From an uncultured Eubacteriales bacterium (GTDB taxonomy: Bacteria > Bacillota > Clostridia > Oscillospirales > CAG-272): DNA of 63,258 nucleotides. Where the stretch lies: assembly GCA_958414825.1 (NCBI GenBank), contig CATYXQ010000006.1, positions 1-63,258 of the forward strand, in the 5' to 3' direction. Shown piece by piece: positions 8,039 to 17,581 of the stretch. A program made the position numbers and the translations under genes. The notes beneath the pieces are model-generated. The model searched no databases. It saw only the letters and a list, made by a program, of their open reading frames with translations, and was not told the origin of the DNA. Position 1 is the stretch's first letter; the number at the start of each line of letters is the position of its first letter.

Positions 8039-8752
8039 ATGTTTAGTTTGGTGATTCCGATGTACAACGAGGCTGCGATTCTGCCGGATACGCTGGCGAC
8101 GCTGAACGCCTATATGCAGGATCATTTTGACGAGTATGAAATCCTGTTTTCGGACGACGGGTCTACCGACGGTTCGGCGGCGCTTGTCGCAAACTGCGGG
8201 TATCCGAACATCCGCGTCATCTCTTATCCGCAAAATCAGGGCAAGGGCTGCGCCGTCCGCTGCGGTATGCTTGCCGCCAGGGGAGATCTGATTCTTTTCA
8301 CCGACTGCGATCTTGCTTACGGCACGGAGGCGATCCGCGCGCTGTATGATGCTTTTTCAAAGGGTGATTTTGATATTATGATCGGTTCCCGGAATCTTGG
8401 GAAAGACGGATACGAGGGGTATTCGTTTCTGCGCCGGGTTGCTTCAAAGGTCTATATCAAAACCCTTTGCATTGCGGGCGGTTTTTCTCTGAGCGATTCG
8501 CAGTGCGGCTTCAAGGCTTTTACAAAGGAAGCGGCGCATAAGGTTTTTCCGTATTGTGAGACCGACGGATTTGCATTTGATTTTGAGGCGATTCTGCTTG
8601 CTGACCGGCAAAAACTGAAAATCGGCGAATTCCCGGTCAAGGTTATCAACCATCGGGCCTCCAAAATTCATGTGTGGTCGGACAGCCTCAAAATGCTGGC
8701 CGATTTGCGCCGGATTAAAAAGCATGTGCGGTCAGTTACACTGGATAAATGA
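8039..8752 (+). CDS. Family 2 glycosyltransferase, dolichyl-phosphate glucosyltransferase-like
   Basis: This 237-residue GT-A enzyme has SLVIPMYNEA at the N-terminus, SDDGSTDGS near 40, the DxD-like FTDCDLAYG near 87, and the C-terminal SQCGFKAF typical of polyprenyl-phosphate hexose synthases. It likely transfers a hexose to undecaprenyl phosphate; the sugar is not known. There is no C-terminal membrane segment. AAGGAGG lies 8 nt before the ATG. It is translationally close to the rRNA methylase gene, which offers no functional link. Confidence 0.82.
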   Translation: MFSLVIPMYNEAAILPDTLATLNAYMQDHFDEYEILFSDDGSTDGSAALVANCGYPNIRVISYPQNQGKGCAVRCGMLAARGDLILFTDCDLAYGTEAIRALYDAFSKGDFDIMIGSRNLGKDGYEGYSFLRRVASKVYIKTLCIAGGFSLSDSQCGFKAFTKEAAHKVFPYCETDGFAFDFEAILLADRQKLKIGEFPVKVINHRASKIHVWSDSLKMLADLRRIKKHVRSVTLDK

Positions 8753-8782
8753 AAGACGATAAGAAAGATTTGTCAAAATCTA

Positions 8783-8811
8783 TTGCATGTGACCGCGCAA
8801 TTTGCTATAAT
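8783..8811 (+). promoter_or_regulatory. Promoter for malic enzyme gene
   Basis: TTGCAT at 8783-8788, 17-base spacer, and TGC-TATAAT (8806-8811), which is also an extended -10. Confidence 0.8.
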
Positions 8812-8872
8812 TTATTTGGTAAATTTTATCGCTCTACCGGGCGAAATACAGATCTGAAAGGTGAAAATGCGA

Positions 8873-10045
8873 ATGGATATCAAGCAGGAATCTTTAAAGG
8901 CTCATTACGACTGGAAAGGAAAGATTGAGGTTATTTCCCGATGCAGAATTAACGACCGGCATGATCTTTCGGTTGCTTATACGCCCGGCGTTGCGCAGCC
9001 CTGTTTGGAGATTCAAAAGGATTACAATAAATCCTTTGAACTGACCCGCCGCTCGAATCTGGTTGCGGTGATTACCGACGGTACGGCTGTGCTCGGTCTC
9101 GGCGATATCGGACCTGAGGCCGGTATGCCGGTTATGGAGGGAAAATGCGCGCTGTTTAAAGAGTTTGCGGACGTTGACGCGTTCCCGATTTGTGTGCGCT
9201 CCAAAGATGTGGACGAGATCGTGCGCACGATTTACCTGATTTCCGGTTCGTTTGGCGGAATTAACCTGGAGGACATCGGCGCTCCCCGTTGTTTTGAGAT
9301 CGAGCGTCGGCTGAAAGAAATCTGTGATATTCCGATTTTCCACGATGACCAGCACGGCACGGCGATTGTCTGCGCCGCAGCGCTGATCAATGCGCTAAAA
9401 CTTGTGAAAAAGAAGATCGAGGATGTAAAAATTGTCATCAATGGTGCGGGAAGCGCCGGAATCTCCATCGGAAAGCTGTTGCTTCGTCTGGGGCTTAAAA
9501 ATTTGGTTATGTGCGGTCGTCACGGTATCATTTATGAAGGATTTGAGTCCAATAACCCCGCGCAGGAAGAAATGGCCAAGCTGACCAACCGGCAGATGGA
9601 AAAGGGGTCGCTTGCCGATGCGCTTCGTGGCGCGGACGTCTTTATCGGCGTGAGTGTTCCGGGCACAGTGACCAAAGAGATGATTGCGACCATGGCAAAA
9701 GATTCGATCGTATTCCCGATGGCCAATCCGATTCCGGAGATCATGCCCGACGAGGCAAAGGCGGGCGGCGCGCGTGTCATTGGTACAGGCCGCAGTGATT
9801 TCCCGAATCAGATCAACAATGTGCTTGCATTCCCCGGCATTTTCCGCGGTGCGCTGGATTGCCGTGCTTCTCAGATTAATGAGGAGATGAAAGTGGCGAC
9901 GGCGTATGCGATCGCTTCTTTGATTCCCGATTCGGAATTGACAGAGGAGTATATCATTCCCTCTGCGCTGAACAAGGATGTGGCAAAAATTGTTGCCGAG
10001 GCGGTTGTGAAAGCCGCGCGGGAAACCGGCGTTGCAAGAATCTGA
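8873..10045 (+). CDS. NAD(P)-dependent malic enzyme
   Basis: This 390-residue enzyme of the bacterial malic enzyme family decarboxylates malate to pyruvate. It opens with ALKAHY-like SLKAHYDWKGKIEV, then carries the catalytic Tyr in VAYTPGVAQPC, the metal site FHDDQHGTA, and a Rossmann domain INGAGSAGISIG. It lacks the phosphotransacetylase domain of the long form. ATG 8873 is preferred because AAAGGTG is 9-10 nt upstream; GTG 8861 and ATG 8867 are alternatives. It has its own promoter and a terminator at 10062. Confidence 0.9.
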   Translation: MDIKQESLKAHYDWKGKIEVISRCRINDRHDLSVAYTPGVAQPCLEIQKDYNKSFELTRRSNLVAVITDGTAVLGLGDIGPEAGMPVMEGKCALFKEFADVDAFPICVRSKDVDEIVRTIYLISGSFGGINLEDIGAPRCFEIERRLKEICDIPIFHDDQHGTAIVCAAALINALKLVKKKIEDVKIVINGAGSAGISIGKLLLRLGLKNLVMCGRHGIIYEGFESNNPAQEEMAKLTNRQMEKGSLADALRGADVFIGVSVPGTVTKEMIATMAKDSIVFPMANPIPEIMPDEAKAGGARVIGTGRSDFPNQINNVLAFPGIFRGALDCRASQINEEMKVATAYAIASLIPDSELTEEYIIPSALNKDVAKIVAEAVVKAARETGVARI

Positions 10046-10061
10046 ATTTTTGAATTTACAT

Positions 10062-10117
10062 AAAAGCGCCCCCGCTTGTTTGAACTTTTGGGTTCATTCG
10101 GGCGGGCGGCGCTTTTC
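10062..10117 (+). terminator. Terminator after malic enzyme
   Basis: AAAAGCGCC pairs with GGCGCTTTT at the base, with inner complementary segments including TGAAC/GTTCA. The 3' arm ends in TTTT. Confidence 0.65.
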
Positions 10118-10142
10118 ATAATGGGGCGCTCGGCGGAAAAGG

Positions 10143-10171
10143 TTGATTTTCCGTCCGAATTGTGTTATGAT
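10143..10171 (+). promoter_or_regulatory. Promoter for yifB
   Basis: TTGATT at 10143-10148 and TATGAT at 10166-10171 with a 17-base spacer. It lies within a longer open frame and thus argues against any start before 10178. Confidence 0.65.
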
Positions 10172-10208
10172 TATAAAAATTGACAAGCGTGTGGGGGGAG
10201 GCAAGTTT

Positions 10209-11753
10209 ATGTTATCCAGAGCGTATACGGCTGCACTGTCCGGTGTGGACGGCTTTGAGGTTGTCGTGGAATGCAGTGCGCAGAAAAAGCTTCCTGTCCT
10301 CGAAATCATCGGACTGCCGGACACTGCGGTAAAAGAGGCGAAAGAACGCATTCGAGCAGCCATTACCAACAGCGGCATCCGTTTCCCCTCCATGGAGATT
10401 ATTTTGAATCTGGCGCCCGCCAACCGAAAAAAGGAGGGGTCTTCGTTCGATTTGGCCATGCTTGTGAGCGTGCTTGCCTGCAGTGAAACACTGCCGAATG
10501 ATACGCTGCTTGACGATAAGTGCTTTATCGGGGAGTTGTCTCTGTCCGGTGAGATTCGGCCGGTAAACGGTGTGCTTTGCATGTGTCTTGCGGCGCGCGC
10601 GCACGGAAAAAATGAAATTTTTGTTCCGGCCGCGAACGCGGGCGAGGCCGGTGTGGTGCCGGATGTGACCGTGTATCCCGTGCATTGTCTTTCGGAACTG
10701 GTTTTTCATCTGCGCGGTGAGCAGAAAATAGAACCGGTTCGTTTTGACGCCTCGGAATTTCATCGGGTGCACACGCATTTTCCGGTGGATTTTTCGGACG
10801 TGAAAGGGCAGCAGCAGGCAAAACGCGCACTGGAAATTGCCGCTGCGGGCGGACATAATGTGCTGATGATCGGCCCGCCCGGTACGGGTAAATCCATGCT
10901 GGCCAAGCGTTTGCCGACGATTTTGCCCGAGATGTCGTTTGAAGAGGCTATTGAGACGACCAAGATTTATTCTATTGCGGGTATGCTTCCGGAGGATACG
11001 CCCCTGATTTGGAACCGGCCTTTCCGTGCGCCGCATCATACGCTGTCCCCGGCAAGTCTTGTCGGCGGCGGCAGCAATCCGCGTCCGGGTGAAATCTCGT
11101 TGGCGCACGGCGGCGTTTTGTTTCTGGACGAACTGCCGGAATACGGCAAAAGCGCGATGGAGGCGCTTCGTCAGCCGCTGGAAGACGGGTGCGTGACGAT
11201 TACCCGCACTGCGGGGAAAGTGACCTATCCGGCTGATTTTATGCTGGTCGGCGCGATGAATCCTTGCCGGTGCGGCTATTTTTCCCATCCGACAAAGCCG
11301 TGCACCTGCAAACCGGGCGATGTGCGGCGGTATATCGGAAGAATCAGCGGTCCACTGCTTGATCGCATGGATATACAGATAGAGGTCGGCCCGGTGAATT
11401 TTGAGTCTCTTTCTTCCGGTTCTGAATCGGCTGAGTCCTCCGCCGCGATCCGTGAGCGGGTCAATGCGGCGCGAAGCTATGCGCGTCGGCGCTTTGCGGA
11501 GAGCAGCGCTTCGTTTCATTCAAACGCAAGTCTCAGCGGCCGCGAACTTGAGCGCGTTTGCGTTTTGCGTCCTGAGGCGCGTGAACTTTTGCGCGCGGCC
11601 TTTGACCGACTTGGAATGTCGGCGCGCGGATATGATAAACTGCTTCGGATCAGCCGAACGATCGCCGATCTTGCAGAGAGCGAACAGGTTTCCGCCGCGC
11701 ATATTTCCGAGGCGATTATGCTTCGTTCGCTGGATAAAAAATACTTTAGTTGA
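10209..11753 (+). CDS. YifB/ComM-family Mg-chelatase-like AAA+ ATPase
   Basis: This 514-residue protein has an N-terminal Lon-protease-like/ChlI domain (LSRAYTAALSG...IIGLPDTAVKEAKERI), an AAA+ core with Walker A GPPGTGKS and Walker B LFLDELPE, and a C-terminal Mg-chelatase domain. A cysteine cluster NPCRCGYF...CTCKPGD typical of the family is present. ComM is a branch-migration helicase in natural transformation; the role in Clostridia is not established. ATG 10209 follows a GGGGGGAGG site by 7 nt and lies after the predicted transcription start. Confidence 0.88.
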   Translation: MLSRAYTAALSGVDGFEVVVECSAQKKLPVLEIIGLPDTAVKEAKERIRAAITNSGIRFPSMEIILNLAPANRKKEGSSFDLAMLVSVLACSETLPNDTLLDDKCFIGELSLSGEIRPVNGVLCMCLAARAHGKNEIFVPAANAGEAGVVPDVTVYPVHCLSELVFHLRGEQKIEPVRFDASEFHRVHTHFPVDFSDVKGQQQAKRALEIAAAGGHNVLMIGPPGTGKSMLAKRLPTILPEMSFEEAIETTKIYSIAGMLPEDTPLIWNRPFRAPHHTLSPASLVGGGSNPRPGEISLAHGGVLFLDELPEYGKSAMEALRQPLEDGCVTITRTAGKVTYPADFMLVGAMNPCRCGYFSHPTKPCTCKPGDVRRYIGRISGPLLDRMDIQIEVGPVNFESLSSGSESAESSAAIRERVNAARSYARRRFAESSASFHSNASLSGRELERVCVLRPEARELLRAAFDRLGMSARGYDKLLRISRTIADLAESEQVSAAHISEAIMLRSLDKKYFS

Positions 11754-11791
11754 TTGTTGACGGTAGACTTGTGCAATTTCTATAAATCGGA

Positions 11792-11931
11792 GTTTTCCAC
11801 ATTTTCATCAGAAAATCCGGTGGAAAATGTGGAAAACTATGAATGCTTCATTTCAAAAATGAATATTTCCCGTAAATACGGCTGCTTTTACATGCAGTTA
11901 TACACATTTTCCATATTTTGTATGTGGAAAA
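11792..11931. other. Cluster of four DnaA-box-like 9-mers in an AT-rich gap
   Basis: The gap between yifB and dxs holds TTTTCCACA (11793-11801), TGTGGAAAA (11828-11836), TTATACACA (11898-11906) and TGTGGAAAA (11923-11931). All fit the relaxed DnaA-box pattern TTWTNCACA. The first pair lies inside a perfect 15-bp inverted repeat (11792-11806 with 11823-11837). The rest of the gap is AT-rich and has no convincing ORF. There is no dnaA or dnaN here, so this may be a DnaA-binding control locus, a secondary origin-like element, or an RNA hairpin before dxs. Confidence 0.5.
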
Positions 11932-12023
11932 CTTTTTCCTTAAAATATGCCTGAATTTTTCAGTTTTTACACGCTGTCCAAAACGTAAAAACCAAAACTG
12001 AGATTTTGTGCAATTTATTCTTT

Positions 12024-14012
12024 ATGCCGAAGAGAGAAAGAACCGTGGAAAATCAAACCTATGAAATTTTAAATAAAATACAGAACTCCGCCGACGTCCG
12101 TGCGTTGCCGGAGGATCAGATTGAACCGCTTTGTGCTGAACTGCGGCGGTTTCTGATCGAAAAGGTCACAAAAAACGGCGGTCATTTGGCTTCAAACCTC
12201 GGAGTCGTCGAACTTTCTGTGGCCATTCACCGCGTGTTTGATCTGCCGCATGACCGTGTTATTTTTGACGTCGGACATCAGTCCTATGTTCATAAAATTC
12301 TGAGCGGTCGCCGGGATGCGTTTGATACGCTGCGCAAACCCGGCGGACTTTCAGGTTTTGAAAAAATGAGCGAGAGCGAATATGATGCGTTCGGCACCGG
12401 ACATGCTTCCACGTCGCTTTCTGCCGCGCTCGGTTATGCCAAGGCGGATAAAATTATGGGGCGCGACAATTACACGATTGTAGTGCTCGGGGACGGCGCT
12501 TTTACGGGCGGACTTGTGCATGAGGCGCTGAATAACTGTGATCCTGATTTGCGTCTGATTGTCATTCTCAATGAGAATGAAATGTCTATCTCCAAAAATA
12601 TCGGTACATTTGCGCGCCATATTGCCAATATTCGTTCTTCCAAGCGGTACATCAATCTCAAAAAGAGAACGACACGGTTTGTTCGGGCGATTCCGCTGAT
12701 CGGAGAATCCGTTTTTTCCGCGATGCGGGATACCAAAAAAATGTTTAAAAATTCTTTGTTCGGCAGCAGCTATTTTGAGGAACTCGGTTTGTTTTATCTC
12801 GGGCCTGCAAACGGAAATGACTGCGACACGGTGGAATATCTGTTAAACGAAGCGAAAAACAAGGGTGAAAGCGTTGTTTTGCACCTGAAAACTAAAAAGG
12901 GCATGGGATATGCACCGGCGGAGGAAAATCCAAGCCGGTATCACATGGTGGGGAATGCCTATAAGGACAACTTTTCTCAGCACTTCGGTCGGACGCTTGC
13001 GCGTATGGCGGAGACGGACGGACAGATTTGCGCGATTACGGCGGCAATGGAAAGCGGCGTCGGACTGTCTGAATTTGCCAAAGCTTTTCCCGATCGTTTT
13101 TTTGACGTGGGTATTGCGGAGGGACATGCCGTTACATTTGCCGCCGGCCTGGCTGCGGCGAATATGAAACCTTATGTTGCGATTTATTCTTCTTTTTTGC
13201 AGAGAAGCTATGATAATATCCTGCATGACGTCGCTCTGCAGAACCTGCCGGTGCGGCTTCTGGTTGACCGCGCGGCTTTGGCCGGCGGTGACGGACCGAC
13301 GCATCACGGAATTTTTGACGTGTCTTTTCTTTCGGCAATTCCCAATCTGCATATTTTTGCACCGGCTACGTTTGATTCGCTGGATCGATTTCTTGCCGCC
13401 AGTGTCAAGGCTTCCGTTCCGCTTGCGATTCGCTATCCGAATGCCGGCGAGGAGGCGTGTGTCAAGGCGCGCTTTTTTGCAACAGATACGGCGGAAACGG
13501 TTGCTCGCGCGGACTTTTCGGATCCTGAAAAAAATAAAGCTGTGATTATTACGTATGGGGAAATTGTGATTGAGGCGATGATTGCCGCTGACCGGCTGAA
13601 AGAACGGGGGATAGCCTGTGGCGTAATTCTGCTTGAAACGCTGAAGCCTTATGCGGCGGCAGCGGACAGGATTGCCGAACTGCTTCCGTCTCATGGCGCT
13701 GCGGTCGTATTCCTTGAGGAGGGGATCAAAAACGGCGGAGCCGGTATGCTGACGTTTGAAGCGCTTCGCCTGCGGAACCCGAAACGGATGTACAACAAGC
13801 AGACTGCGATTCAGGCGATCGACGACAACTTTGTCATTCAGACCCAAAACGAACCCATCCGTAAAACGGCGAAGATTTCGGCCAATGATGTTTTGCGTAC
13901 AATGGTACATTTGCTTCCGAGGGTAAGCGATGATTCATTTGTCGCTTCGGTCGAAGTATGCAAGGACGCCTGTGATTCAACGCTTGATCTTGCTCAGAAA
14001 AGGACGGTGTGA
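12024..14012 (+). CDS. dxs: 1-deoxy-D-xylulose-5-phosphate synthase
   Basis: This 662-residue TPP enzyme condenses pyruvate and glyceraldehyde 3-phosphate, the first step of the MEP isoprenoid route. It has the DXS opening GGHLASNLGVVELSVAIHRVFD, the TPP motif GDGAFTGG...LNENEMSIS, and the transketolase-like second half with FDVGIAEGHA. It is about 40 residues longer than the usual 620, mostly a C-terminal tail after MVHLL. The start is uncertain: ATG 12024 has no good ribosome site, while GTG 12045 has a weak purine run before it and would remove seven residues. Confidence 0.9.
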   Translation: MPKRERTVENQTYEILNKIQNSADVRALPEDQIEPLCAELRRFLIEKVTKNGGHLASNLGVVELSVAIHRVFDLPHDRVIFDVGHQSYVHKILSGRRDAFDTLRKPGGLSGFEKMSESEYDAFGTGHASTSLSAALGYAKADKIMGRDNYTIVVLGDGAFTGGLVHEALNNCDPDLRLIVILNENEMSISKNIGTFARHIANIRSSKRYINLKKRTTRFVRAIPLIGESVFSAMRDTKKMFKNSLFGSSYFEELGLFYLGPANGNDCDTVEYLLNEAKNKGESVVLHLKTKKGMGYAPAEENPSRYHMVGNAYKDNFSQHFGRTLARMAETDGQICAITAAMESGVGLSEFAKAFPDRFFDVGIAEGHAVTFAAGLAAANMKPYVAIYSSFLQRSYDNILHDVALQNLPVRLLVDRAALAGGDGPTHHGIFDVSFLSAIPNLHIFAPATFDSLDRFLAASVKASVPLAIRYPNAGEEACVKARFFATDTAETVARADFSDPEKNKAVIITYGEIVIEAMIAADRLKERGIACGVILLETLKPYAAAADRIAELLPSHGAAVVFLEEGIKNGGAGMLTFEALRLRNPKRMYNKQTAIQAIDDNFVIQTQNEPIRKTAKISANDVLRTMVHLLPRVSDDSFVASVEVCKDACDSTLDLAQKRTV

Positions 14013-14083
14013 ACACGCCCCTCAAGGGGCATAAATATATGTGTATCGCGTTTTCTTTGAAAGCCATTGTTTTTATCAGCGCC

Positions 14084-14126
14084 AAAAACCTCCTGCTTGG
14101 ATTTTTCCAAAGGCAGGAGGTTTTTT
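14084..14126. terminator. Bidirectional terminator between dxs and arcC
   Basis: AAAAACCTCCTGC (14084-14096) pairs with GCAGGAGGTTTTT (14113-14125), with an inner TTGGA/TCCAA. T runs occur on both strands, serving the convergent dxs and agmatine operon. Confidence 0.8.
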
Positions 14127-14142
14127 GCATATTCCGAAACAA

Positions 14143-15084
14143 TTACAGGGATATTTCAGTGCCGCTTTTTCCCTGAATGGCGAGCGGCGCCTCTTCCAGC
14201 GAGGCAATGACCGCTTTTCGGCCGGGCTTGGCTTTGGCAAATTCGACGGCGGCTAACACTTTTGGCAGCATACTGCCCGGTGCAAAGTGACCCGCTTCGC
14301 AGAAAGCAAGCGCCTCTTCGACCGTCATTTTATCGAGCTTTTGTTCGTCGGGCTTGCCCCAGTTGATGGCGACCTTGTCTACTGCGGTTAGGATAAACAG
14401 ATATTCCGCGTCGATTAGATCGGCGAGCTTTGCACTGGCAAAATCCTTGTCGATGACGGCATCGACGCCTTCGTATATACCCTCGCCGCGTTTGATGACC
14501 GGAATGCCGCCGCCCCCGCAGGCGATGACGATAAATTCGTTGTCGAGCAGATTTAAGATGGAGTCTTTTTCCACAATATCCACAGGTTTTGGCGAAGGTA
14601 CGACCTTGCGGTATCCGCGCCCCGCATCCTCTTTGTAGACGCTGTTCGGGTTTTCGCGCATCAGGGCTTCGGCCTGTTCCCTGGTGTAGTAGGCGCCGAT
14701 CGGCTTTGTGGGCGAATGGAACGCCGGGTCGGCGGGATCGACCTCCATTTGCGTGATCATCGTGGAAACATGCCAGGGCATTTCCCGCCGGCGCAGTTCT
14801 TTCAAAATGCCCTTTTGCAGGTGGTAGCCGATATAACCCTGACTCATGGCGGTGCATTCAGGCAGCGGCATGGCGGGAATTTTGTCGCTTTCTTCTGCCG
14901 CTGTATCAAAAGCAAGGCTGATGGTGCCGACCTGCGGGCCGTTGCCGTGGCTGACAACAATTTCATAGCCTTGTGCAATTAGTCCCACAAGCGATTCGGC
15001 GGCGCCGTCGATTTTGGACTGTTGTTCGGAGGGCGTATTGCCCAGTGCGTTCCCGCCGAGCGCAATGACGATTCGTGAGGCCAT
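14143..15084 (-). CDS. arcC: Carbamate kinase
   Basis: This 313-residue amino-acid-kinase-family enzyme makes ATP, CO2 and NH3 from carbamoyl phosphate and ADP. It has the opening VIALGGNALG, the central ACGGGGIPVIKRG, and the DKDFASAKLAD motif of carbamate kinases. It is the last gene of the agmatine operon, 2 nt after aguA, so its substrate should come from putrescine carbamoyltransferase. It ends at the bidirectional hairpin 14084-14126. Confidence 0.93.
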   Translation of the reverse strand: MASRIVIALGGNALGNTPSEQQSKIDGAAESLVGLIAQGYEIVVSHGNGPQVGTISLAFDTAAEESDKIPAMPLPECTAMSQGYIGYHLQKGILKELRRREMPWHVSTMITQMEVDPADPAFHSPTKPIGAYYTREQAEALMRENPNSVYKEDAGRGYRKVVPSPKPVDIVEKDSILNLLDNEFIVIACGGGGIPVIKRGEGIYEGVDAVIDKDFASAKLADLIDAEYLFILTAVDKVAINWGKPDEQKLDKMTVEEALAFCEAGHFAPGSMLPKVLAAVEFAKAKPGRKAVIASLEEAPLAIQGKSGTEISL

Positions 15085-15086
15085 AA

Positions 15087-16184
15087 TCAGTTGGCTCCTC
15101 TCGGCACCTGTTGGGTAATACAGTGAATGTTGCCGCCGCCAAGCAGGATTTCCCGCGCGTAAATGCCCACGATTTCTCGGTCAGGGAACGCTTCTTTCAG
15201 TGTCTGACGCGCCTTTTCATCGTTCGGGTCATCGAACATTGGGAAGATGACGCCCCCGTTGACAATATAAAAGTTTGCATATGAAGCGGCCAAACGGTCG
15301 CCGGTATTGCGGGGCAGCGTTCCCTCAATCGCGTCTACGCCGCCGCTCTCCTCCTCTGTGATGAGTACCGGCTTCGGCAGCAGAAGCTTATGCACCTTGA
15401 TTTTACGGCCTTTTGCATCGGTTTCATTTTCCAAAATTTCCAAGCATTCCTGACAGATTTCATATTGGGGATCGTTTTGATCTTCCGTCCAGGCCAAAAT
15501 TGCTTCTCCGGGTTTGACAAACGAAAAGATGTTGTCCACATGGCCGTTGGTTTCGTCTAAATAAATGCCCCGCTTCAACCATATGATTTTTTCCAGATTC
15601 AGATATTTTTTGAGCGTATCCTCAATTTCCTCGCGGCTGAGATGCGGGTTTCGTCCTTCGGAAAGCAGGCATTCTTCGGTGACGACCAGCGTGCCTTCGC
15701 CGTCTACGTGAATCGAGCCGCCCTCCAGTATAAAACCCTCGGTGCGATAGCTGTCCGCGTCTTCAAGCTCGCAGATCTTCTGCGCTACGGCATCGTCTTT
15801 ATCCCACGGGAAGTAAAGGCCGTCTACAAGACCGCCCCAGGCATTGAATTCCCAGTCCACGCCGCGGATCTCTTTGCCGTTTGTCACAAAAGTCGGGCCG
15901 CAGTCGCGCACCCAGGCGTCGTTGTTGGAGATTTCGACTACGCGGATGCAGTCGGGCAGCAGGTGGCGCGCGTTTGCGTACTGATCGGCGCTGACGCATA
16001 CCGTTACCTGTTCAAAACGGGAAATGGCTTCCGCGACCTTGACGAAGGTCGCCTGGGCGGGCTTGCCGCCGAGTCTCCAGTTGTCGGGGCGTTCAGGCCA
16101 GATGATATAAGTGCCGCGGTGGGGTTCAAATTCACCGGGCATCCGAAAGCCGTCTGTTTTTGGATCAGAACTCAGTCTTCTCAT
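15087..16184 (-). CDS. aguA: Agmatine deiminase
   Basis: This 365-residue guanidino-modifying enzyme hydrolyses agmatine to N-carbamoylputrescine and NH3. It has PxEFExHxGTYIIWPERPDNW, the substrate-binding NNDAWVRDCGPTFV near 90-105, WEFNAWGG, and the catalytic Cys in GGGNIHCITQQVP near the C-terminus. Length and motifs are standard. It starts 3 nt after the aguD stop and ends 2 nt before arcC. Confidence 0.95.
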   Translation of the reverse strand: MRRLSSDPKTDGFRMPGEFEPHRGTYIIWPERPDNWRLGGKPAQATFVKVAEAISRFEQVTVCVSADQYANARHLLPDCIRVVEISNNDAWVRDCGPTFVTNGKEIRGVDWEFNAWGGLVDGLYFPWDKDDAVAQKICELEDADSYRTEGFILEGGSIHVDGEGTLVVTEECLLSEGRNPHLSREEIEDTLKKYLNLEKIIWLKRGIYLDETNGHVDNIFSFVKPGEAILAWTEDQNDPQYEICQECLEILENETDAKGRKIKVHKLLLPKPVLITEEESGGVDAIEGTLPRNTGDRLAASYANFYIVNGGVIFPMFDDPNDEKARQTLKEAFPDREIVGIYAREILLGGGNIHCITQQVPRGAN

Positions 16185-16187
16185 TTT

Positions 16188-17564
16188 TTATTTCCTTTTC
16201 ACAGAATGATTTTTTCGTGCGGCACGCGCCGCGATGATTTCGCCGATTAAAATCGCTATAACGGTTCCGATCAGCAGGGGAAGTTTTTCACCCAGTTCCT
16301 CAGCCGATGTGTCCAGCGGTACAATGCTGAAAATGACTGAAATAATCAGCAGAACCATCGGCAGATACGTCATCAGATGAAGCTTAGCGGAACCGCCGCT
16401 GACTTTAAAGGGACGCGGCGTATCCGGATCGGATTTGCGCAGTTTCAAAAATGCCGGGAACATCAGAATATAGGACATCAGCAGTGTGATCATATTCAGG
16501 GCGAAAAAGCTCCAGAATATATCCTGGCTGGGAATCAGCGGCGCGGCGAGCACGATCAGCGTGGCAATCACCCCGTTGCTCACTGCGGCGCCTACAGGCA
16601 TACCGGATTTGCTTGATTTTCCGAGCACACTCGGCAGCGCGTTCTGTTCGGCGGCGTATTTGGCAACGTAGTTGACGCCGAGCGACCAGGAGATCAGGTT
16701 GGCGATCAGCGTATACAGGAACATGATTCCGAAAATCGTGATGATGACGCCGCCGGTCTTTCCGGTCAGCAGCATAAAGCTTTCTACAATTCCGCTTGAT
16801 ATGGTCAGTTCCTCCATTGGGATTGCCACGCTGATACCGAATGCGGAGAGCAGATAGAAAACCGCAATGATAAAACCGCCAAGAATGATGGCGCGCGGAA
16901 TTTCTTTAGCCGGGTTTTTCATTTCGGAGGCAAAGGTTGTCACAACCTCAAAGCCTAAGAAGTTGAAAATGATAACCGAAATATAGGAAAGTCCGCCGGG
17001 GCCGAATGAGGGGATAAAGGACGCTGGCGTAAACGCATTGGCCGACCCGCGCGTTACGGCGACCCATATGCCGAGAATGCCGATCACCAGCATAATTGCG
17101 GCCTTGAAAAATGCCGCGATATTGAGAATCCATTTGCTGTCGCTGACCTTGAAATTGCTGATAATGACCACGCTCCAGATGAAAATAAGTTGGATAACAA
17201 TGGTCAGCCATGTGCTCATTTCCCGACCGGTCAGCTGGATGATAATATCGGTAAAAAGCACGGCGAGCGAACCCATCCAGAGCGGGAAGTTGATATAGTA
17301 GTACCAGGCCACGCGGCTGCCCCAGCGGTTGCCGTATGCGCGCCGCACCCAGTCGTAAATACCGCCCTCGTCTTCATAGGCGGTGCCGAGTTCGGCCGAG
17401 ATCAGTCCGTACGGCAGAAAGAATCCCAGCAAAAGGAAAATCCACCAGAAAAACTGTGCGTTGCCGATTGCGGCCGCAGGCGCCGAGGATTCGACGACCA
17501 GCACGATGCAAACAGCGGCCAGTACGGCGTCAAACAGCCGGAATTTTTTAACTTTTTCACCCAA
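16188..17564 (-). CDS. aguD: Agmatine/putrescine antiporter (APC superfamily)
   Basis: This 458-residue integral membrane protein has about twelve hydrophobic segments and an APC-type N-terminus (RLFDAVLAAVCIVLVVES, IGNAQFFWWIFLLLGFFLPYG). Its place between ptcA and aguA makes an agmatine-in, putrescine-out antiporter the best call; substrate is inferred from context. The start is a TTG at 17564, 7 nt after GAGGTG. A putrescine- or glutamate/GABA-type antiporter would look similar. Confidence 0.85.
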   Translation of the reverse strand: MGEKVKKFRLFDAVLAAVCIVLVVESSAPAAAIGNAQFFWWIFLLLGFFLPYGLISAELGTAYEDEGGIYDWVRRAYGNRWGSRVAWYYYINFPLWMGSLAVLFTDIIIQLTGREMSTWLTIVIQLIFIWSVVIISNFKVSDSKWILNIAAFFKAAIMLVIGILGIWVAVTRGSANAFTPASFIPSFGPGGLSYISVIIFNFLGFEVVTTFASEMKNPAKEIPRAIILGGFIIAVFYLLSAFGISVAIPMEELTISSGIVESFMLLTGKTGGVIITIFGIMFLYTLIANLISWSLGVNYVAKYAAEQNALPSVLGKSSKSGMPVGAAVSNGVIATLIVLAAPLIPSQDIFWSFFALNMITLLMSYILMFPAFLKLRKSDPDTPRPFKVSGGSAKLHLMTYLPMVLLIISVIFSIVPLDTSAEELGEKLPLLIGTVIAILIGEIIAARAARKNHSVKRK

Positions 17565-17581
17565 AGCAGGACACCTCGTTT

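Noticed and set aside
7043..8233. 396-codon open frame antisense to the rRNA methylase
   Set aside because: Basic, low-complexity translation with no family features; mirrors GC-rich codons of the real genes.
10212..11519. 435-codon open frame antisense to yifB
   Set aside because: Arg/His-rich shadow without domains or ribosome site.
11754..11954. 66-codon open frame in the yifB-dxs gap
   Set aside because: No Shine-Dalgarno, AT-rich composition, and the DNA shows repeated DnaA-box-like elements rather than coding signal.
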